Part shown: positions 32,328 to 42,227 of the stretch, in pieces
How positions within the stretch are numbered: position 1 is the stretch's first letter
Layout of the letters: every line of letters starts with the position of its first letter
Origin: HXMU1420-13 sp034669965
GTDB lineage: Bacteria > Bacteroidota > Rhodothermia > Balneolales > Balneolaceae
DNA: 64,000 nt
Assembly (NCBI GenBank): GCA_034669965.1
Contig: JAXMOK010000001.1
Location: 310,001 to 374,000 of the forward strand
Direction of reading: 5' to 3'
The notes under the pieces: generated by a model
Seen by the model: the letters and a program-made list of their open reading frames with translations, nothing else
Told to the model about the DNA's origin: nothing
Database searches by the model: none
Made by a program: the position numbers and the translations under genes

Positions 32328-33683
32328 TTGATGACGACAGAAGAAGTAATTAGTACCATTCGTGAATTACCGACGAACTACGTCAAATTTGGGGTTTTTG
32401 ATATTGATGGAGTGCTTCGGGGAAAGCTCATCAGCAAAGAAAAATTTCTTAAAGCGATCGAATCAGGAGTAGGTTTTTGCAATGTGATTTTCGGCTGGGA
32501 TGTCAACGATCAATGCTACAAAAACACTGAAGTTAGTGGTTGGCATACCGGCTATCCTGATGCATTTGCTACCATCGATCCTGCAACTTATCGCAACATT
32601 CCCTGGCAAAATAACCAGCCATTTTTTCTAGCTGATTTTGAATCTGCACCCGAAATAGCGGATGTTTGTCCTCGCACTTTGTTAAAGCATATCCGGAAAG
32701 AGGCCCTGGAATTGGGATTTCAACCTAAATTTTCTTCCGAATTTGAGTGGTTTAATTTTGCTGAAACTCCCCGATCTTTTCATGAAAAAAATTATCAATA
32801 TCCAACGCCACTCACTCCGGGAATGTTTGGTTATTCCGTCCTCCGGTTTTCGCAACAGTTCGATTATGTGGATCAATTGTTTAATCAGCTTTATGAATTT
32901 GGGATACCGCTTGAGGGATTGCATACCGAAACCGGCGACGGTGTGTACGAAGCCGCTATTTCGTACGACGATATTCTGATTTCAGCAGATCGAGCTGCCT
33001 TATTTAAAACCGCGGTTAAAGAAATTGCCCACAATCACGAAATCATGCCAAGTTTTATGGCCAAATGGAATCCCGATTTGCCGGGTTGCAGTGGGCATAT
33101 CCACCAAAGTTTGTGGGATGAAGCCGGAAATAATCTGTTTTTTGATGCCAATCAGAATCACCAGATGAGTAGTGTGATCAAACATTTCCTTGCCGGTCAA
33201 TTGTTTTGTCTCCCGCATATTCTCCCCATGTTTGCCCCTACAACGAATAGCTACAAACGCTATGTTGAGGGATCTTGGTCGCCCACTTCGGTGAGCTGGG
33301 GCATCGAAAACCGAACCACAGCGTTGCGGGTGATAAATCATCAACAAGATTCGATGCGCGTTGAACATCGGGTGCCGGGCGCGGATATAAATCCATATTT
33401 GAGTATGGCTGCTGCTTTGGCTTCCGGTTTGTATGGCATCAAGCATAAACTTGAATTAGAATTACCGGCAACACAAGGAAATCAATATTCAAAAAAAGAC
33501 GCCATAAAACTTCCTGATACTTTAAAAAAAGCTACAAAAGCCATGAAAGATTCTGATATTGCGAGCGAGCTTTTTGGGGCTACATTTGCGGATCATTTTG
33601 TTAAAACCCGCGAATGGGAATGTGCTCAGTTAGATGAAAGCAAGCCAAATTGGGAAATGAAACGCTATTTTGAAATCATTTGA
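32328..33683 (+). CDS. Glutamine synthetase family ligase (GlnA3/gamma-glutamylamide type)
   Basis: 451 residues with the full glutamine synthetase fold: beta-grasp N-domain (FGVFDIDGVLRGKLISKEKF), metal-binding PKFSSEFEWFNF, LEGLHTETGDGVYEAAI, ATP/glutamate loop GCSGHIHQSLWD, NRTTALRV, and EHRVPGADINPYLSMAAALASG. It differs from housekeeping GlnA in its short length, in the DIDGVLRGK start, and in lacking an adenylylation-type C-terminus. Such enzymes commonly join glutamate to an amine rather than to ammonia. First of three tightly spaced genes with an APH-like kinase and a HAD phosphatase, so a small-molecule pathway is likely. Substrate unknown. Confidence 0.9.
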   Translation: MMTTEEVISTIRELPTNYVKFGVFDIDGVLRGKLISKEKFLKAIESGVGFCNVIFGWDVNDQCYKNTEVSGWHTGYPDAFATIDPATYRNIPWQNNQPFFLADFESAPEIADVCPRTLLKHIRKEALELGFQPKFSSEFEWFNFAETPRSFHEKNYQYPTPLTPGMFGYSVLRFSQQFDYVDQLFNQLYEFGIPLEGLHTETGDGVYEAAISYDDILISADRAALFKTAVKEIAHNHEIMPSFMAKWNPDLPGCSGHIHQSLWDEAGNNLFFDANQNHQMSSVIKHFLAGQLFCLPHILPMFAPTTNSYKRYVEGSWSPTSVSWGIENRTTALRVINHQQDSMRVEHRVPGADINPYLSMAAALASGLYGIKHKLELELPATQGNQYSKKDAIKLPDTLKKATKAMKDSDIASELFGATFADHFVKTREWECAQLDESKPNWEMKRYFEII

Positions 33684-33692
33684 GACGCCACA

Positions 33693-34736
33693 ATGACTTT
33701 TATCGACTTTAACGAAATTGTAAGTGATGCATGGAAGGCGTACGACGACTCTAGGCCAATTGTGTTGATCGAAGATATCAGTGCAAAAGTATCGACCAAT
33801 CACGTGTACCGAATCACGTTAAAAGATGGTTTTTCGGTAGTTGCAAAGCTCTCTTATTTCGGATTGTATGATCACTTTGTGGAAGATCACGCCATAATTA
33901 ATGCGATGGCAAATAACCTTCCCGAGCCCTTTGAAAATTTTTTAGCTAGATCGCTATTTAAAGGAAAAGAGTTGTTTGTTCACCGTTATAAAACAGAGCT
34001 GATTGATGCGTGGGTAGTGTTTTATCGTCCGGTTAAAATCTTAAACAAGTTGCCACGCAAGCTTAACGATGAACAAATTGTTCGCTTAGGAAAGCAAACC
34101 GCTCGTTTTCATGAAGCTTGCCTAACCGTCAAGAATAGCCTTCCGGATTCTTCTAAAACTATGATGGTGGATATTAAAGGACTTGAAAAAATTCTTGAGA
34201 CTGATGAAGGACGTTTTCAATACCGGATGCATCTAGATTTCATTAAGGAGCAATGCGCCATTTTCAAAGAGAATTATCGTGCGCTGGAAGCCAATACCCT
34301 TGAAGATATACCTGTGTTTGTTGATTGGAACATCGGTAATTTTTCAGTGACGGATAATCTTCAATTATTCTCGCGATGGGATTACGATTGGTTTAGAGTT
34401 AGCAGCCGAATTATGGATTTTTACTTTTTTAGCCGGGTAGTTTCTGAAGCAGGCGATAAAACCATTTTTAGTTATAATATCGATGTGTTGATGCACGATC
34501 GGTTTTTAATGTATCTACAAGCGTATCATAAACGCAATCCACTTACCGAACGCGAGATTCTATTCTTGAAAGAATGCTACCGTTTTTTCTTGCTGAATTA
34601 TGTGGTGAAATATGGCACGTATTTTTTTCACGAAATTTTCGCAACTCGATTACAGAAAGAAACTTTAGAAGTACACCTACCTTCCATCGAAAAGAAATTT
34701 AACCCTTCCATCCTTTTAAAAGCATTGAACTTATAA
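33693..34736 (+). CDS. Aminoglycoside/choline kinase-like phosphotransferase
   Basis: 347 residues with a protein-kinase-like APH fold. The N-lobe has VYRITLKDGFSVVAKLS (ATP lysine). The catalytic loop is VFVDWNIGNFSV near residue 210 (D-x4-N, replacing the common HGDLHPGN), and SRWDYDWFRV carries the metal-binding Asp. The unusual catalytic loop lacks the usual leading His. It is encoded 9 bp after the glutamine-synthetase-like gene and 2 bp before the HAD gene. A small alcohol or amino-alcohol substrate is inferred, not shown. Confidence 0.8.
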   Translation: MTFIDFNEIVSDAWKAYDDSRPIVLIEDISAKVSTNHVYRITLKDGFSVVAKLSYFGLYDHFVEDHAIINAMANNLPEPFENFLARSLFKGKELFVHRYKTELIDAWVVFYRPVKILNKLPRKLNDEQIVRLGKQTARFHEACLTVKNSLPDSSKTMMVDIKGLEKILETDEGRFQYRMHLDFIKEQCAIFKENYRALEANTLEDIPVFVDWNIGNFSVTDNLQLFSRWDYDWFRVSSRIMDFYFFSRVVSEAGDKTIFSYNIDVLMHDRFLMYLQAYHKRNPLTEREILFLKECYRFFLLNYVVKYGTYFFHEIFATRLQKETLEVHLPSIEKKFNPSILLKALNL

Positions 34737-34738
34737 CT

Positions 34739-35587
34739 ATGGATTATCCTTCATTTTTTGAAATTGCAAAAGACTTTCGTGTGATAATGCTCGATTCTTA
34801 CGGAGTGGTTAAAAATCATAACGGTTTAATTGAAGGAGTAGGTAATACTATCGATTGGATTAAAAACGAGAGCAAAACCTTTCGATTACTCACCAACGAT
34901 GCTTCCAGAAGTCAACTTCAACAAAAAGAAAGTTTAGGTAGATTAGGATTAAAAAATATTGAACTCCACGAGATTGTTACTTCCGGTATGATGGCCAAGC
35001 AATTTCTTGAGCAAAAGATTACTGAAGGGCAAATAGCCTATCTGGGCACCGAGAACTCAGCCGAGTACATTCTTCAATCAGGCCTGGAACATATTGCCGT
35101 TCGGGATATTGATATTGAAAATCTGGACGATATTTCTTGCTTTGTTTTTTTGGATGATGAAGGCTTTGATTGGCACCGCGATATCAACAAAACAGTGAAC
35201 ATTTTGCGTAAGAAAACGATGCCCGTAATTCTTGCCAATTCTGATAAGTTTTATCCGGTTTCACACAATGATGTTGCTGTTGCAACTGGTGGCATCGCCA
35301 AATTGGTAGAAAGTATGCTTAACCGAAAGTTTATTCACTTTGGCAAGCCGGATTCCCAAATGTTTATGTATGCTTATGAACGATTGGTTGATGACATTGG
35401 CTTCATCGACAAGAAAGAAATTTTGATGGTCGGCGATACTTTGGAAACCGACATTCTTGGTGGCAACAAATTTGGGGTGCAAACTATGTTGGTATTATCC
35501 GGTAATACCCGTGAAGACAAAGCCCAGCTACAAATTCAAAGCAAGGGCATTATTCCGGATTATATTTGTAAATCGGTAATTCATTAA
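34739..35587 (+). CDS. HAD-IIA (NagD-like) phosphatase
   Basis: 282 residues. HAD motif I is MLDSYGVV (nucleophile Asp near residue 18, in the DxYGV/DVWGV form of the HAD-IIA subgroup, not DxD). Motif II is RLLTNDASRS, the lysine motif is HFGKPDSQMF, and motif IV is MVGDTLETDILGG. The type C2 cap lies between. Likely a small-molecule phosphatase acting on the product or substrate of the neighbouring kinase. Third gene of the ligase-kinase-phosphatase operon, followed by two large hairpin repeats. Confidence 0.9.
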   Translation: MDYPSFFEIAKDFRVIMLDSYGVVKNHNGLIEGVGNTIDWIKNESKTFRLLTNDASRSQLQQKESLGRLGLKNIELHEIVTSGMMAKQFLEQKITEGQIAYLGTENSAEYILQSGLEHIAVRDIDIENLDDISCFVFLDDEGFDWHRDINKTVNILRKKTMPVILANSDKFYPVSHNDVAVATGGIAKLVESMLNRKFIHFGKPDSQMFMYAYERLVDDIGFIDKKEILMVGDTLETDILGGNKFGVQTMLVLSGNTREDKAQLQIQSKGIIPDYICKSVIH

Positions 35588-35591
35588 TTTA

Positions 35592-35666
35592 CCTTGATTT
35601 ATAGGATTTCTAGATTACCTTGATTAAATCCGAATCTAGATAATCCTACAATCCTGAAAAACAAGG
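35592..35666. repeat. Long imperfect hairpin repeat, copy 1
   Basis: Starts CCTTGATTTATAGGATT and ends in CAATCCTGAAAAACAAGG. The two halves are imperfect inverted repeats through the whole length (for instance TCTAGATTA against AATCTAGA). It belongs to the AGGATTTA-type palindromes common between genes in this phylum. Confidence 0.75.
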
Positions 35667-35699
35667 AAAGTTAGCCAACACCCATCCATACATCTTTCT

Positions 35700-35776
35700 A
35701 CCATGATTTGAAAGATTACGAGATTTACTTGATGAAATCCGATTTATGGTAATCCAATAATCCTTTAAATCATGGT
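35700..35776. repeat. Long imperfect hairpin repeat, copy 2
   Basis: Outer arms ACCATGATTT and AAATCATGGT are perfect 10-bp inverted repeats, and complementarity continues inward with some mismatches. Related to the hairpin at 35592. It ends 2 bp before the M20 peptidase stop codon, so it could also terminate transcripts from both sides. Confidence 0.8.
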
Positions 35777-35778
35777 CT

Positions 35779-37077
35779 TTATTGGCTTAGTCTATGGAGC
35801 AAAATTGCAGCTCTTTTCGACTGCCTTGGAAACTGATTGATGTATCCCAACTCGTTTACGGTGTGTCCATCTGTTCCACTCATCCCTAATGCATCGATGG
35901 CCATTTCTACAAAAGTTGCGGTGAAAGATACATCCGCAGCACCTGCGCGAAGTGGATTCACTGCAACTACTTCACCGAAACCCAAATCTTTGCTAGCTGC
36001 ACTATAGATTTCTATTAATTCACGGTTTCCATCGGTGGGTGCCATTGGTGGGTAACCTTCATCAAACTCGATAACCGCTGACGTCTGAGGCAAATTTCGG
36101 CTAACAATTGCACGCATTTTGTTTTTCACACGCTCTTCTTGTTCTGGCGATAAAGCACGTAAATCACCGGCTACAATAGCGGTTTCTGCCACCACATTGC
36201 TTTTCCCAAAAGTAGTTCCGCTGCTTGAGCCATCATCATGAGTTACAGTTGTTCCGCCAATGATTCTACCAGGATTGAAAGTCAAAAACTCTTCGCTCCT
36301 CAATTCCTCGTAGAATGCATTCAAAATTCTAGACAATTCAAAAATAGCTCCTGCTCCAATATCTTCGCGGAAAACTTGAGAAGAATGTGCGGGAGTTCCT
36401 GTTACGGTAAGTGTCCATCCCATCGAACCACGACGAGAGATATTCGCCGTTTTCGGATTCCCATCTCCATTTTCGAAGCCTAAAGATATGTCTGCCCATT
36501 TAGCAGCGTCGATTAACGCTTTTTTGGATAATGCTAATGGGCGACCACTAAGTTCTTCGTCGCCTGTCATTACAATCCGGATATTCATGTCTTCCAATTC
36601 GCCCACTTCTTTCAATGCTCGGAGCGCTTGCAACATAATGATATTCCCGCCTTTCATATCGGCTATTCCGGGACCTTTAGCAGTGGTATCGTTCACCATT
36701 TCGTAAGTTTGGAAAGGACTATCAGGCTCAAATACCGTGTCTAAATGCCCAATCAGCAATATGTTTGGAGCCTCGTCTGAACCATAGTGTTCCGCAATTA
36801 AATGACCTGCACGATTCCATGATGAACCTTCTTCGAAATAGGCGTTGAATCCTAATTCACGGAAATGTGGAAGCATATGCTCTGCCGTTGCACGAACTCC
36901 TTCGAAGTTCATGGTTCCGCTGTTAATATTTACCGATTCGATCAGTAACTCCATACCCTCGGCATTAATTTCATCGATATGAGCAGTAATCCGTTGTTCT
37001 ACATCAGATAACTGAGCAGAAAGTGTAGCTACAAATAATATTGAAATTGAAAAGCATAGTGATAAGCCTTTACGCAT
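35779..37077 (-). CDS. Secreted M20 peptidase (carboxypeptidase G2-like)
   Basis: 432 residues with signal peptide MRKGLSLCFSISILFVATLSAQ. M20 metal-site motifs: IGHLDTVFEPDSPF (first His and Asp), GPGIADMKGGNI (bridging Asp), MTGDEELSGRP (catalytic and metal Glu), and a C-terminal GTDGHTVNELGYI with a metal His. A dimerisation domain lies between. The pattern fits glutamate carboxypeptidases that remove C-terminal amino acids from small peptides or folate-like compounds. It is 2 bp downstream of gcvP on the same strand, perhaps cotranscribed by proximity. Confidence 0.92.
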   Translation of the reverse strand: MRKGLSLCFSISILFVATLSAQLSDVEQRITAHIDEINAEGMELLIESVNINSGTMNFEGVRATAEHMLPHFRELGFNAYFEEGSSWNRAGHLIAEHYGSDEAPNILLIGHLDTVFEPDSPFQTYEMVNDTTAKGPGIADMKGGNIIMLQALRALKEVGELEDMNIRIVMTGDEELSGRPLALSKKALIDAAKWADISLGFENGDGNPKTANISRRGSMGWTLTVTGTPAHSSQVFREDIGAGAIFELSRILNAFYEELRSEEFLTFNPGRIIGGTTVTHDDGSSSGTTFGKSNVVAETAIVAGDLRALSPEQEERVKNKMRAIVSRNLPQTSAVIEFDEGYPPMAPTDGNRELIEIYSAASKDLGFGEVVAVNPLRAGAADVSFTATFVEMAIDALGMSGTDGHTVNELGYINQFPRQSKRAAILLHRLSQ

Positions 37078-37079
37078 TT

Positions 37080-39977
37080 TTAGTCCTCCAAGATTGATTC
37101 TACTTCATATTCCGACATCGGGATACACGAACACATTAAATTTCGATCGCCGTAAGCATCATCAACCCTCGAAACACTAGGCCAGAATTTATTGTAGCGA
37201 AGATGCTCAAGTGGAAAGATGGCTTTTTCGACCGAATAAGAACGCTCCCAATTATCAGAAACGGCAACTCTCATGGTGTGCGGTGCATTTTTCATCACGT
37301 TATCGGTTCGATCCGCAATACCTTCTTCGATTTCACGAATTTCGTTTCGAATGCCAATCATCGCATCACAAAAACGATCTAATTCGGCTTTACTCTCGCT
37401 TTCAGTTGGTTCGATCATTAAGGTTCCTGGTACCGGAAAACTCATGGTTGGTGCATGGAATCCATAATCCATTAATCGTTTAGCTACATCTACCGATTCG
37501 ATTCCAGCCGATTGTTTAAACGGACGTAAATCGATGATAAACTCATGCGCCGATCGTCCGGTTTTACCGGTGTATAAAATCGGGTAGTGGTCGTCGAGCC
37601 GATCTTTGATATAGTTTGCATTCAATATAGCACGCTGGGTAGCCTCCGTTAAGCCGGTTTCGCCCATCATTCTTATATAAGCATACGAAATCGTTAGAAT
37701 GCTTGCACTTCCAAATGGTGCCGCAGAAACAGCCGAAATAGCTTGATTCCCACCGGTTTTAATAAGCGTATGTCCTGATAAAAACGGAGTAAGATGCTTC
37801 GCCACACCAATTGGCCCCATTCCAGGTCCGCCACCGCCATGAGGAATACAGAATGTTTTATGCAGATTGAGATGGCAAACATCGGCTCCAATTTCGCCAG
37901 GACTAGTAAGCCCAACCTGTGCATTCATATTGGCTCCATCCATATACACTTGGCCGCCAAATTGATGGATAATATCGCAAAATTCTTTTACCCGATGCTC
38001 AAACACTCCATGTGTTGAGGGATAAGTGATCATTAAAGCCGCAAGTCTGTCGCTATATTTTTCTGCATTTTCAGCCAGATCTTCGCTCGAGATGTTTCCA
38101 TGTTTATCGGTAGCAACTACTACCACTTCCATCCCCGCCATAACCGCACTTGCAGGATTAGTGCCATGCGCAGATGATGGTATTAGAGCCACATTACGGT
38201 GATGATCGCCCCTACTTTGATGATAGGCACGAATAGTCATCAATCCAGCGTATTCACCCTGTGCACCTGAATTCGGTTGCAACGAAACTGAATCGAAGCC
38301 GGTAATCTCCGATAACCAATCTACAAGATTTTTAAACATTTCGTGATATCCTTCCGCTTGATCAATTGGAGCAAAAGGATGAATCTGACCAAATTCTGGC
38401 CAGGTTACAGGAATCATTTCGGTAGTTGCATTCAACTTCATCGTACATGAGCCTAACGAGATCATAGAATGAACTAACGAAAGGTCTTTGTTTTCCAACT
38501 GCTTCATGTATCGAAGCATTTCGTGCTCGGTTTGATATTGATGAAACACTGGGTGATCCATAAAAGAGCTAGTTCGAGTTAATTCCTCCGGAAAATCAAT
38601 ATCTGTTGATTCGGCCTCACCTACTAAGTCAAAGTTTGATTCGATACTCAATGCATTTGCAAACACATCCAACACTAACTGAACGTCTTCCAACTCTTTA
38701 GCTTCATCAAAGGCAATTCCAATGCGACCGTCTTCGAAGTATCTAAAATTAACTTCGGCCGCTTCAGCGATATCTTTTAGATTTGGCGTATCGGCAATTA
38801 CTGTTAGTGTATCAAAAAACTGTTGGTTTTGAATGGTTACCCCAAGTTCTTCCAAACCGGCTTTTGCAAGCTTCGTTAACCCATGAATTTTGGATGCGAT
38901 TTTTTTCAAGCCTTGAGGTCCATGATAAACTCCATACATACCCGCCATTACAGCTAATAAAACCTGGGCAGTACAAATATTTGAAGTAGCTTTTTCGCGG
39001 CGAATATGCTGCTCTCTCGTTTGAAGTGCCATGCGGTAGGCAGGTTTTCCTTCCGCATCTTGAGTAACTCCAATAATTCGGCCCGGAATTTGGCGCTTGT
39101 AGGTTTCTTTGGTTGCAAAATAAGCTGCATGTGGTCCACCATATCCCATCGGCACACCAAAACGCTGTGTGGTCCCAACAACCGCGTCAGCACCCATTTC
39201 ACCGGGAGGTGTAAGTAAGGTTAAGCTTAACAAATCGGCAGCAACTACGGCATGAACTTGATGTTCGTGAGCTGCAGCAATAATATCAGAATAATCTTCT
39301 ACCGAACCATCTGTTGCAGGATACTGAAGTAACAAACCAAATAATTTTGGGTCGGTTACATCCAGTGTTTTATGATCACCAACCACCACATTTACTCCGA
39401 TAGGAGTAGCTCGAGTCTTTAGAACATCAATAGTTTGTGGATGGCAAAGCTCGCTCACAAAAAAGATGTCTGCTTCTTTTCGTTTAGCCCCTTTGCGCTG
39501 GCCAAGAAACATGCTCATTGCTTCGGCTGCGGCAGTACCTTCATCTAATAGCGATGCGTTTGCCAATTCCATCCCGGTTAAATCGCTCACCATGGTTTGG
39601 AAATTAATCAACGCTTCTAAACGTCCTTGGGCAATCTCAGCTTGATAAGGTGTATACGCCGTGTACCAAGCCGGGTTTTCGAGAATATTTCTGAGTATCA
39701 CTTTTGGCACATGTGTATCGTAATAGCCCATGCCAATAAAGGATTTGAACACCTTATTTTTGGAAGCCAGTTTTTTGAATTCAGCTAGAAAATCAACTTC
39801 GCTGATAGCCTCGGGTAGGTTCAGCTTTTCCGATAATCGGATGCCATCAGGAATCGTCTCATTTATTAGTTGATCCATTGAATCGGCGCCAATGGTTGCT
39901 AACATTTCTCTGGTGGCAGTTTCGTCGTTTCCGTGATGACGGTGTGCAAATTTCTCCTTCTCAAAGTTGATACTCAT
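37080..39977 (-). CDS. gcvP: Glycine dehydrogenase (aminomethyl-transferring), P-protein
   Basis: 965-residue single-chain P-protein of the glycine cleavage system, which decarboxylates glycine with PLP and passes the aminomethyl group to the H-protein lipoyl arm. N-terminal FAHRHHGNDETATREML, ANASLLDEGTAAAEAMSM, and the PLP lysine in NLHKTFCIPHGGGGPGMGPIG (around residue 700) are diagnostic. Both halves of the homodimer-type protein are complete. I searched the 146-bp leader for a glycine riboswitch and did not find one. T- and H-protein genes are not in the window. Confidence 0.97.
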   Translation of the reverse strand: MSINFEKEKFAHRHHGNDETATREMLATIGADSMDQLINETIPDGIRLSEKLNLPEAISEVDFLAEFKKLASKNKVFKSFIGMGYYDTHVPKVILRNILENPAWYTAYTPYQAEIAQGRLEALINFQTMVSDLTGMELANASLLDEGTAAAEAMSMFLGQRKGAKRKEADIFFVSELCHPQTIDVLKTRATPIGVNVVVGDHKTLDVTDPKLFGLLLQYPATDGSVEDYSDIIAAAHEHQVHAVVAADLLSLTLLTPPGEMGADAVVGTTQRFGVPMGYGGPHAAYFATKETYKRQIPGRIIGVTQDAEGKPAYRMALQTREQHIRREKATSNICTAQVLLAVMAGMYGVYHGPQGLKKIASKIHGLTKLAKAGLEELGVTIQNQQFFDTLTVIADTPNLKDIAEAAEVNFRYFEDGRIGIAFDEAKELEDVQLVLDVFANALSIESNFDLVGEAESTDIDFPEELTRTSSFMDHPVFHQYQTEHEMLRYMKQLENKDLSLVHSMISLGSCTMKLNATTEMIPVTWPEFGQIHPFAPIDQAEGYHEMFKNLVDWLSEITGFDSVSLQPNSGAQGEYAGLMTIRAYHQSRGDHHRNVALIPSSAHGTNPASAVMAGMEVVVVATDKHGNISSEDLAENAEKYSDRLAALMITYPSTHGVFEHRVKEFCDIIHQFGGQVYMDGANMNAQVGLTSPGEIGADVCHLNLHKTFCIPHGGGGPGMGPIGVAKHLTPFLSGHTLIKTGGNQAISAVSAAPFGSASILTISYAYIRMMGETGLTEATQRAILNANYIKDRLDDHYPILYTGKTGRSAHEFIIDLRPFKQSAGIESVDVAKRLMDYGFHAPTMSFPVPGTLMIEPTESESKAELDRFCDAMIGIRNEIREIEEGIADRTDNVMKNAPHTMRVAVSDNWERSYSVEKAIFPLEHLRYNKFWPSVSRVDDAYGDRNLMCSCIPMSEYEVESILED

Positions 39978-40225
39978 CGAGATTGAATCCTAATTTTAGA
40001 TGCTGATTTGGTAGGTTAATGCCCTTTTGAATAAACAAACAATGATAAATATGTATAGTTCCTGCAGAGCATTTTAAAATACAGAAAATCAGATATAAAT
40101 AAGCGTAAAATCATTTCCTTTGAATGAAGAATCTCCGTTATTTAATTGCTTTGAAATTCAATATATCGGTGGGTACTGTATTCAACGGAAATACATGCAG
40201 TAATCCGGCAAAAAACGAGGTTCTT

Positions 40226-42226
40226 ATGAAACGATTTATTCTTCCGCTTTTTCTTTCGATGGCGGTTTCACTTTTCCATATTAATGCATCTGCTCAGCAG
40301 GCTCACATTGTAGTTGAGCCCACTGCTTTAACATTAAACGTAGGCGATGAAGTACAACTTACAGCCAATGCTATCAGCGCAGATAATGAGGTTATGGCGG
40401 ATACCGTAATGTTTTTCTTGCAAAGTCGACGAAATCGAAGGGCTATTGGCGTAACTCGTGATGGTTATATCACCGCGTATAAACCCGGTACTTTTGGCGT
40501 TAGTGCACGCACTTTTGGCGATGAACCGCTTCGCCATGATTTTGAAATTACCATTGCGTATCCACCGGTAACAATCGTTGATGTTAAAGGCATACCTACC
40601 AATTTATATGCAGGAACCTCACTGAAAGTTGATCCAACTATTATTGATGCAACAAATACTCAGCGAGATAATGTTGAATACACAATTTCATCATCAAATA
40701 TGGATGTTGCATTTGTTGATGATTTCGATCAATTGAAATTACTCAAAACGGGTAAAACAACCTTAGAAATAGAAGCGGAAGGAGTTTCAAAGTCAATCGA
40801 AATAAAAGTTAATGAGAATCCGGTTACTTCTTTGGATCTAACTCATAACTATACCGATAAAACTATTAGAACCGGAGATGTAGTTTCATTTACAGCAACT
40901 CCCAAAGACCGTCGCGGACGTACGATTAGCGATATGCCGATCACTTATACCTTCATTGTCACTCCAGACGACGATTTAGGTCAGGGTTCATCAGCAGTTA
41001 TCGAACAAACCGGAAAATTTGTGGCCAATCACACCGGAACTTATACCGTAATGGCTCGCTCCGGAAATCAAATTGCGGAAACCACATTTAGAGTTGTATA
41101 TCGTAATGTTCAACGCCCTATCGAAGTGGTGGGCAAAGGCATTGTGCCGGATGTAAAAACCTCTGACCTTTGGGTTTGGGAAGGTGTTGACGGTCGCGAT
41201 TATGCCGTTACAGGAACCTGGGGCGCACGTGGTGAGGCTTTTTTCTGGGATGTCACAGATCCAACTAATATTCACACCATCGACACCGTGCAAGTAGATG
41301 CAAGAACGGTAAACGACGTGAAAGTTTCTGAAGACGGAACAATAGCTGTAATCACTCGTGAAGGTGCATCTAATCGGAAAAATGGAATCATCATTTTGGA
41401 TGTAACCAACCCGCGTGATGTTAAAATATTGAGTGAATATACCGATGGATTAACCGGCGGTGTACACAATGCGTTTATTTACGAAGATCATGTGTATGCG
41501 GTTAATAACGGTCGAAAGTACGATATCATTAATATCGAAGATCCCTCCAATCCATATACCGTAAGTGTGGTTGAGCTTGATACTCCCGGCCATGCCATTC
41601 ACGATGTATGGATTCAAGATGGAATTGCTTACTCGTCGAACTGGGGTGATGGCGTAGTTGCTATGGATATAGGAAGCAACAACAGTGCCGACATGCCGGG
41701 CGCCGGAGGTTCTCCAGAGAATCCAAAAATGTTGGGTAGCTACAGCTATCCTAGTGGTTGGAATCACGCTGCATTCCCCTTCAAAAGTAAGTCTACCGGC
41801 GATTTCTACATTGCTGCCGGTGATGAAGCATTTCCTTACGGTTTGAATATGAACGGCCCAAATCGCGCTGCAGGATGGGTTCATTTCGTAAAATTCGATG
41901 GCTGGGACAAACCTGAAGAAGTGGCACGCTACCAAGTGCCTGAAGCAGGTTCACATAACTATTGGATCGAAGATGATATTCTTTATGCCGCATTTTACAA
42001 TGGTGGATTGCGCATTGTTGATATTTCTGGAGAGTTGATGGGCGACCTTTACCAGCAAGGACGTGAAATAGGATTATTTCTTCCAACCGATCCAGAAGCA
42101 GCAATTCCAAATTCTCCATTTACTTGGGGACCTCAGCCATATAAAGGACTTATTTATTTAAGTGATTGGAATTCAGGAATCTGGGCAGTTAAAATCGGGG
42201 AGTCAACAGCACGAGGTACCAATTAA
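40226..42226 (+). CDS. LVIVD-repeat protein with Ig-like domains
   Basis: 666 residues from ATG 40226 (MKRFILPLFLSMAVSLFHINASAQ, a signal peptide, preceded by GAGG); an in-frame ATG at 40124 would bury it. N-terminal half: two or three bacterial Ig-like domains (VEPTALTLNVGDEVQLTANA; TRDGYITAYKPGTFGVSA; VSFTATPKDRRGRTISDMP). C-terminal half: LVIVD beta-propeller repeats (IIILDVTNPRDVKILSEY, YDIINIEDPSNPYTVSVVEL, GLRIVDISGELMG). Exported, probably a surface or periplasmic propeller. Its stop is one base before the next propeller gene, so the two likely work together. Confidence 0.88.
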   Translation: MKRFILPLFLSMAVSLFHINASAQQAHIVVEPTALTLNVGDEVQLTANAISADNEVMADTVMFFLQSRRNRRAIGVTRDGYITAYKPGTFGVSARTFGDEPLRHDFEITIAYPPVTIVDVKGIPTNLYAGTSLKVDPTIIDATNTQRDNVEYTISSSNMDVAFVDDFDQLKLLKTGKTTLEIEAEGVSKSIEIKVNENPVTSLDLTHNYTDKTIRTGDVVSFTATPKDRRGRTISDMPITYTFIVTPDDDLGQGSSAVIEQTGKFVANHTGTYTVMARSGNQIAETTFRVVYRNVQRPIEVVGKGIVPDVKTSDLWVWEGVDGRDYAVTGTWGARGEAFFWDVTDPTNIHTIDTVQVDARTVNDVKVSEDGTIAVITREGASNRKNGIIILDVTNPRDVKILSEYTDGLTGGVHNAFIYEDHVYAVNNGRKYDIINIEDPSNPYTVSVVELDTPGHAIHDVWIQDGIAYSSNWGDGVVAMDIGSNNSADMPGAGGSPENPKMLGSYSYPSGWNHAAFPFKSKSTGDFYIAAGDEAFPYGLNMNGPNRAAGWVHFVKFDGWDKPEEVARYQVPEAGSHNYWIEDDILYAAFYNGGLRIVDISGELMGDLYQQGREIGLFLPTDPEAAIPNSPFTWGPQPYKGLIYLSDWNSGIWAVKIGESTARGTN

Positions 42227-42227
42227 T

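Noticed and set aside
39978..40123. Glycine riboswitch upstream of gcvP
   Set aside because: The leader lacks the conserved GG-rich aptamer core and stem pattern.
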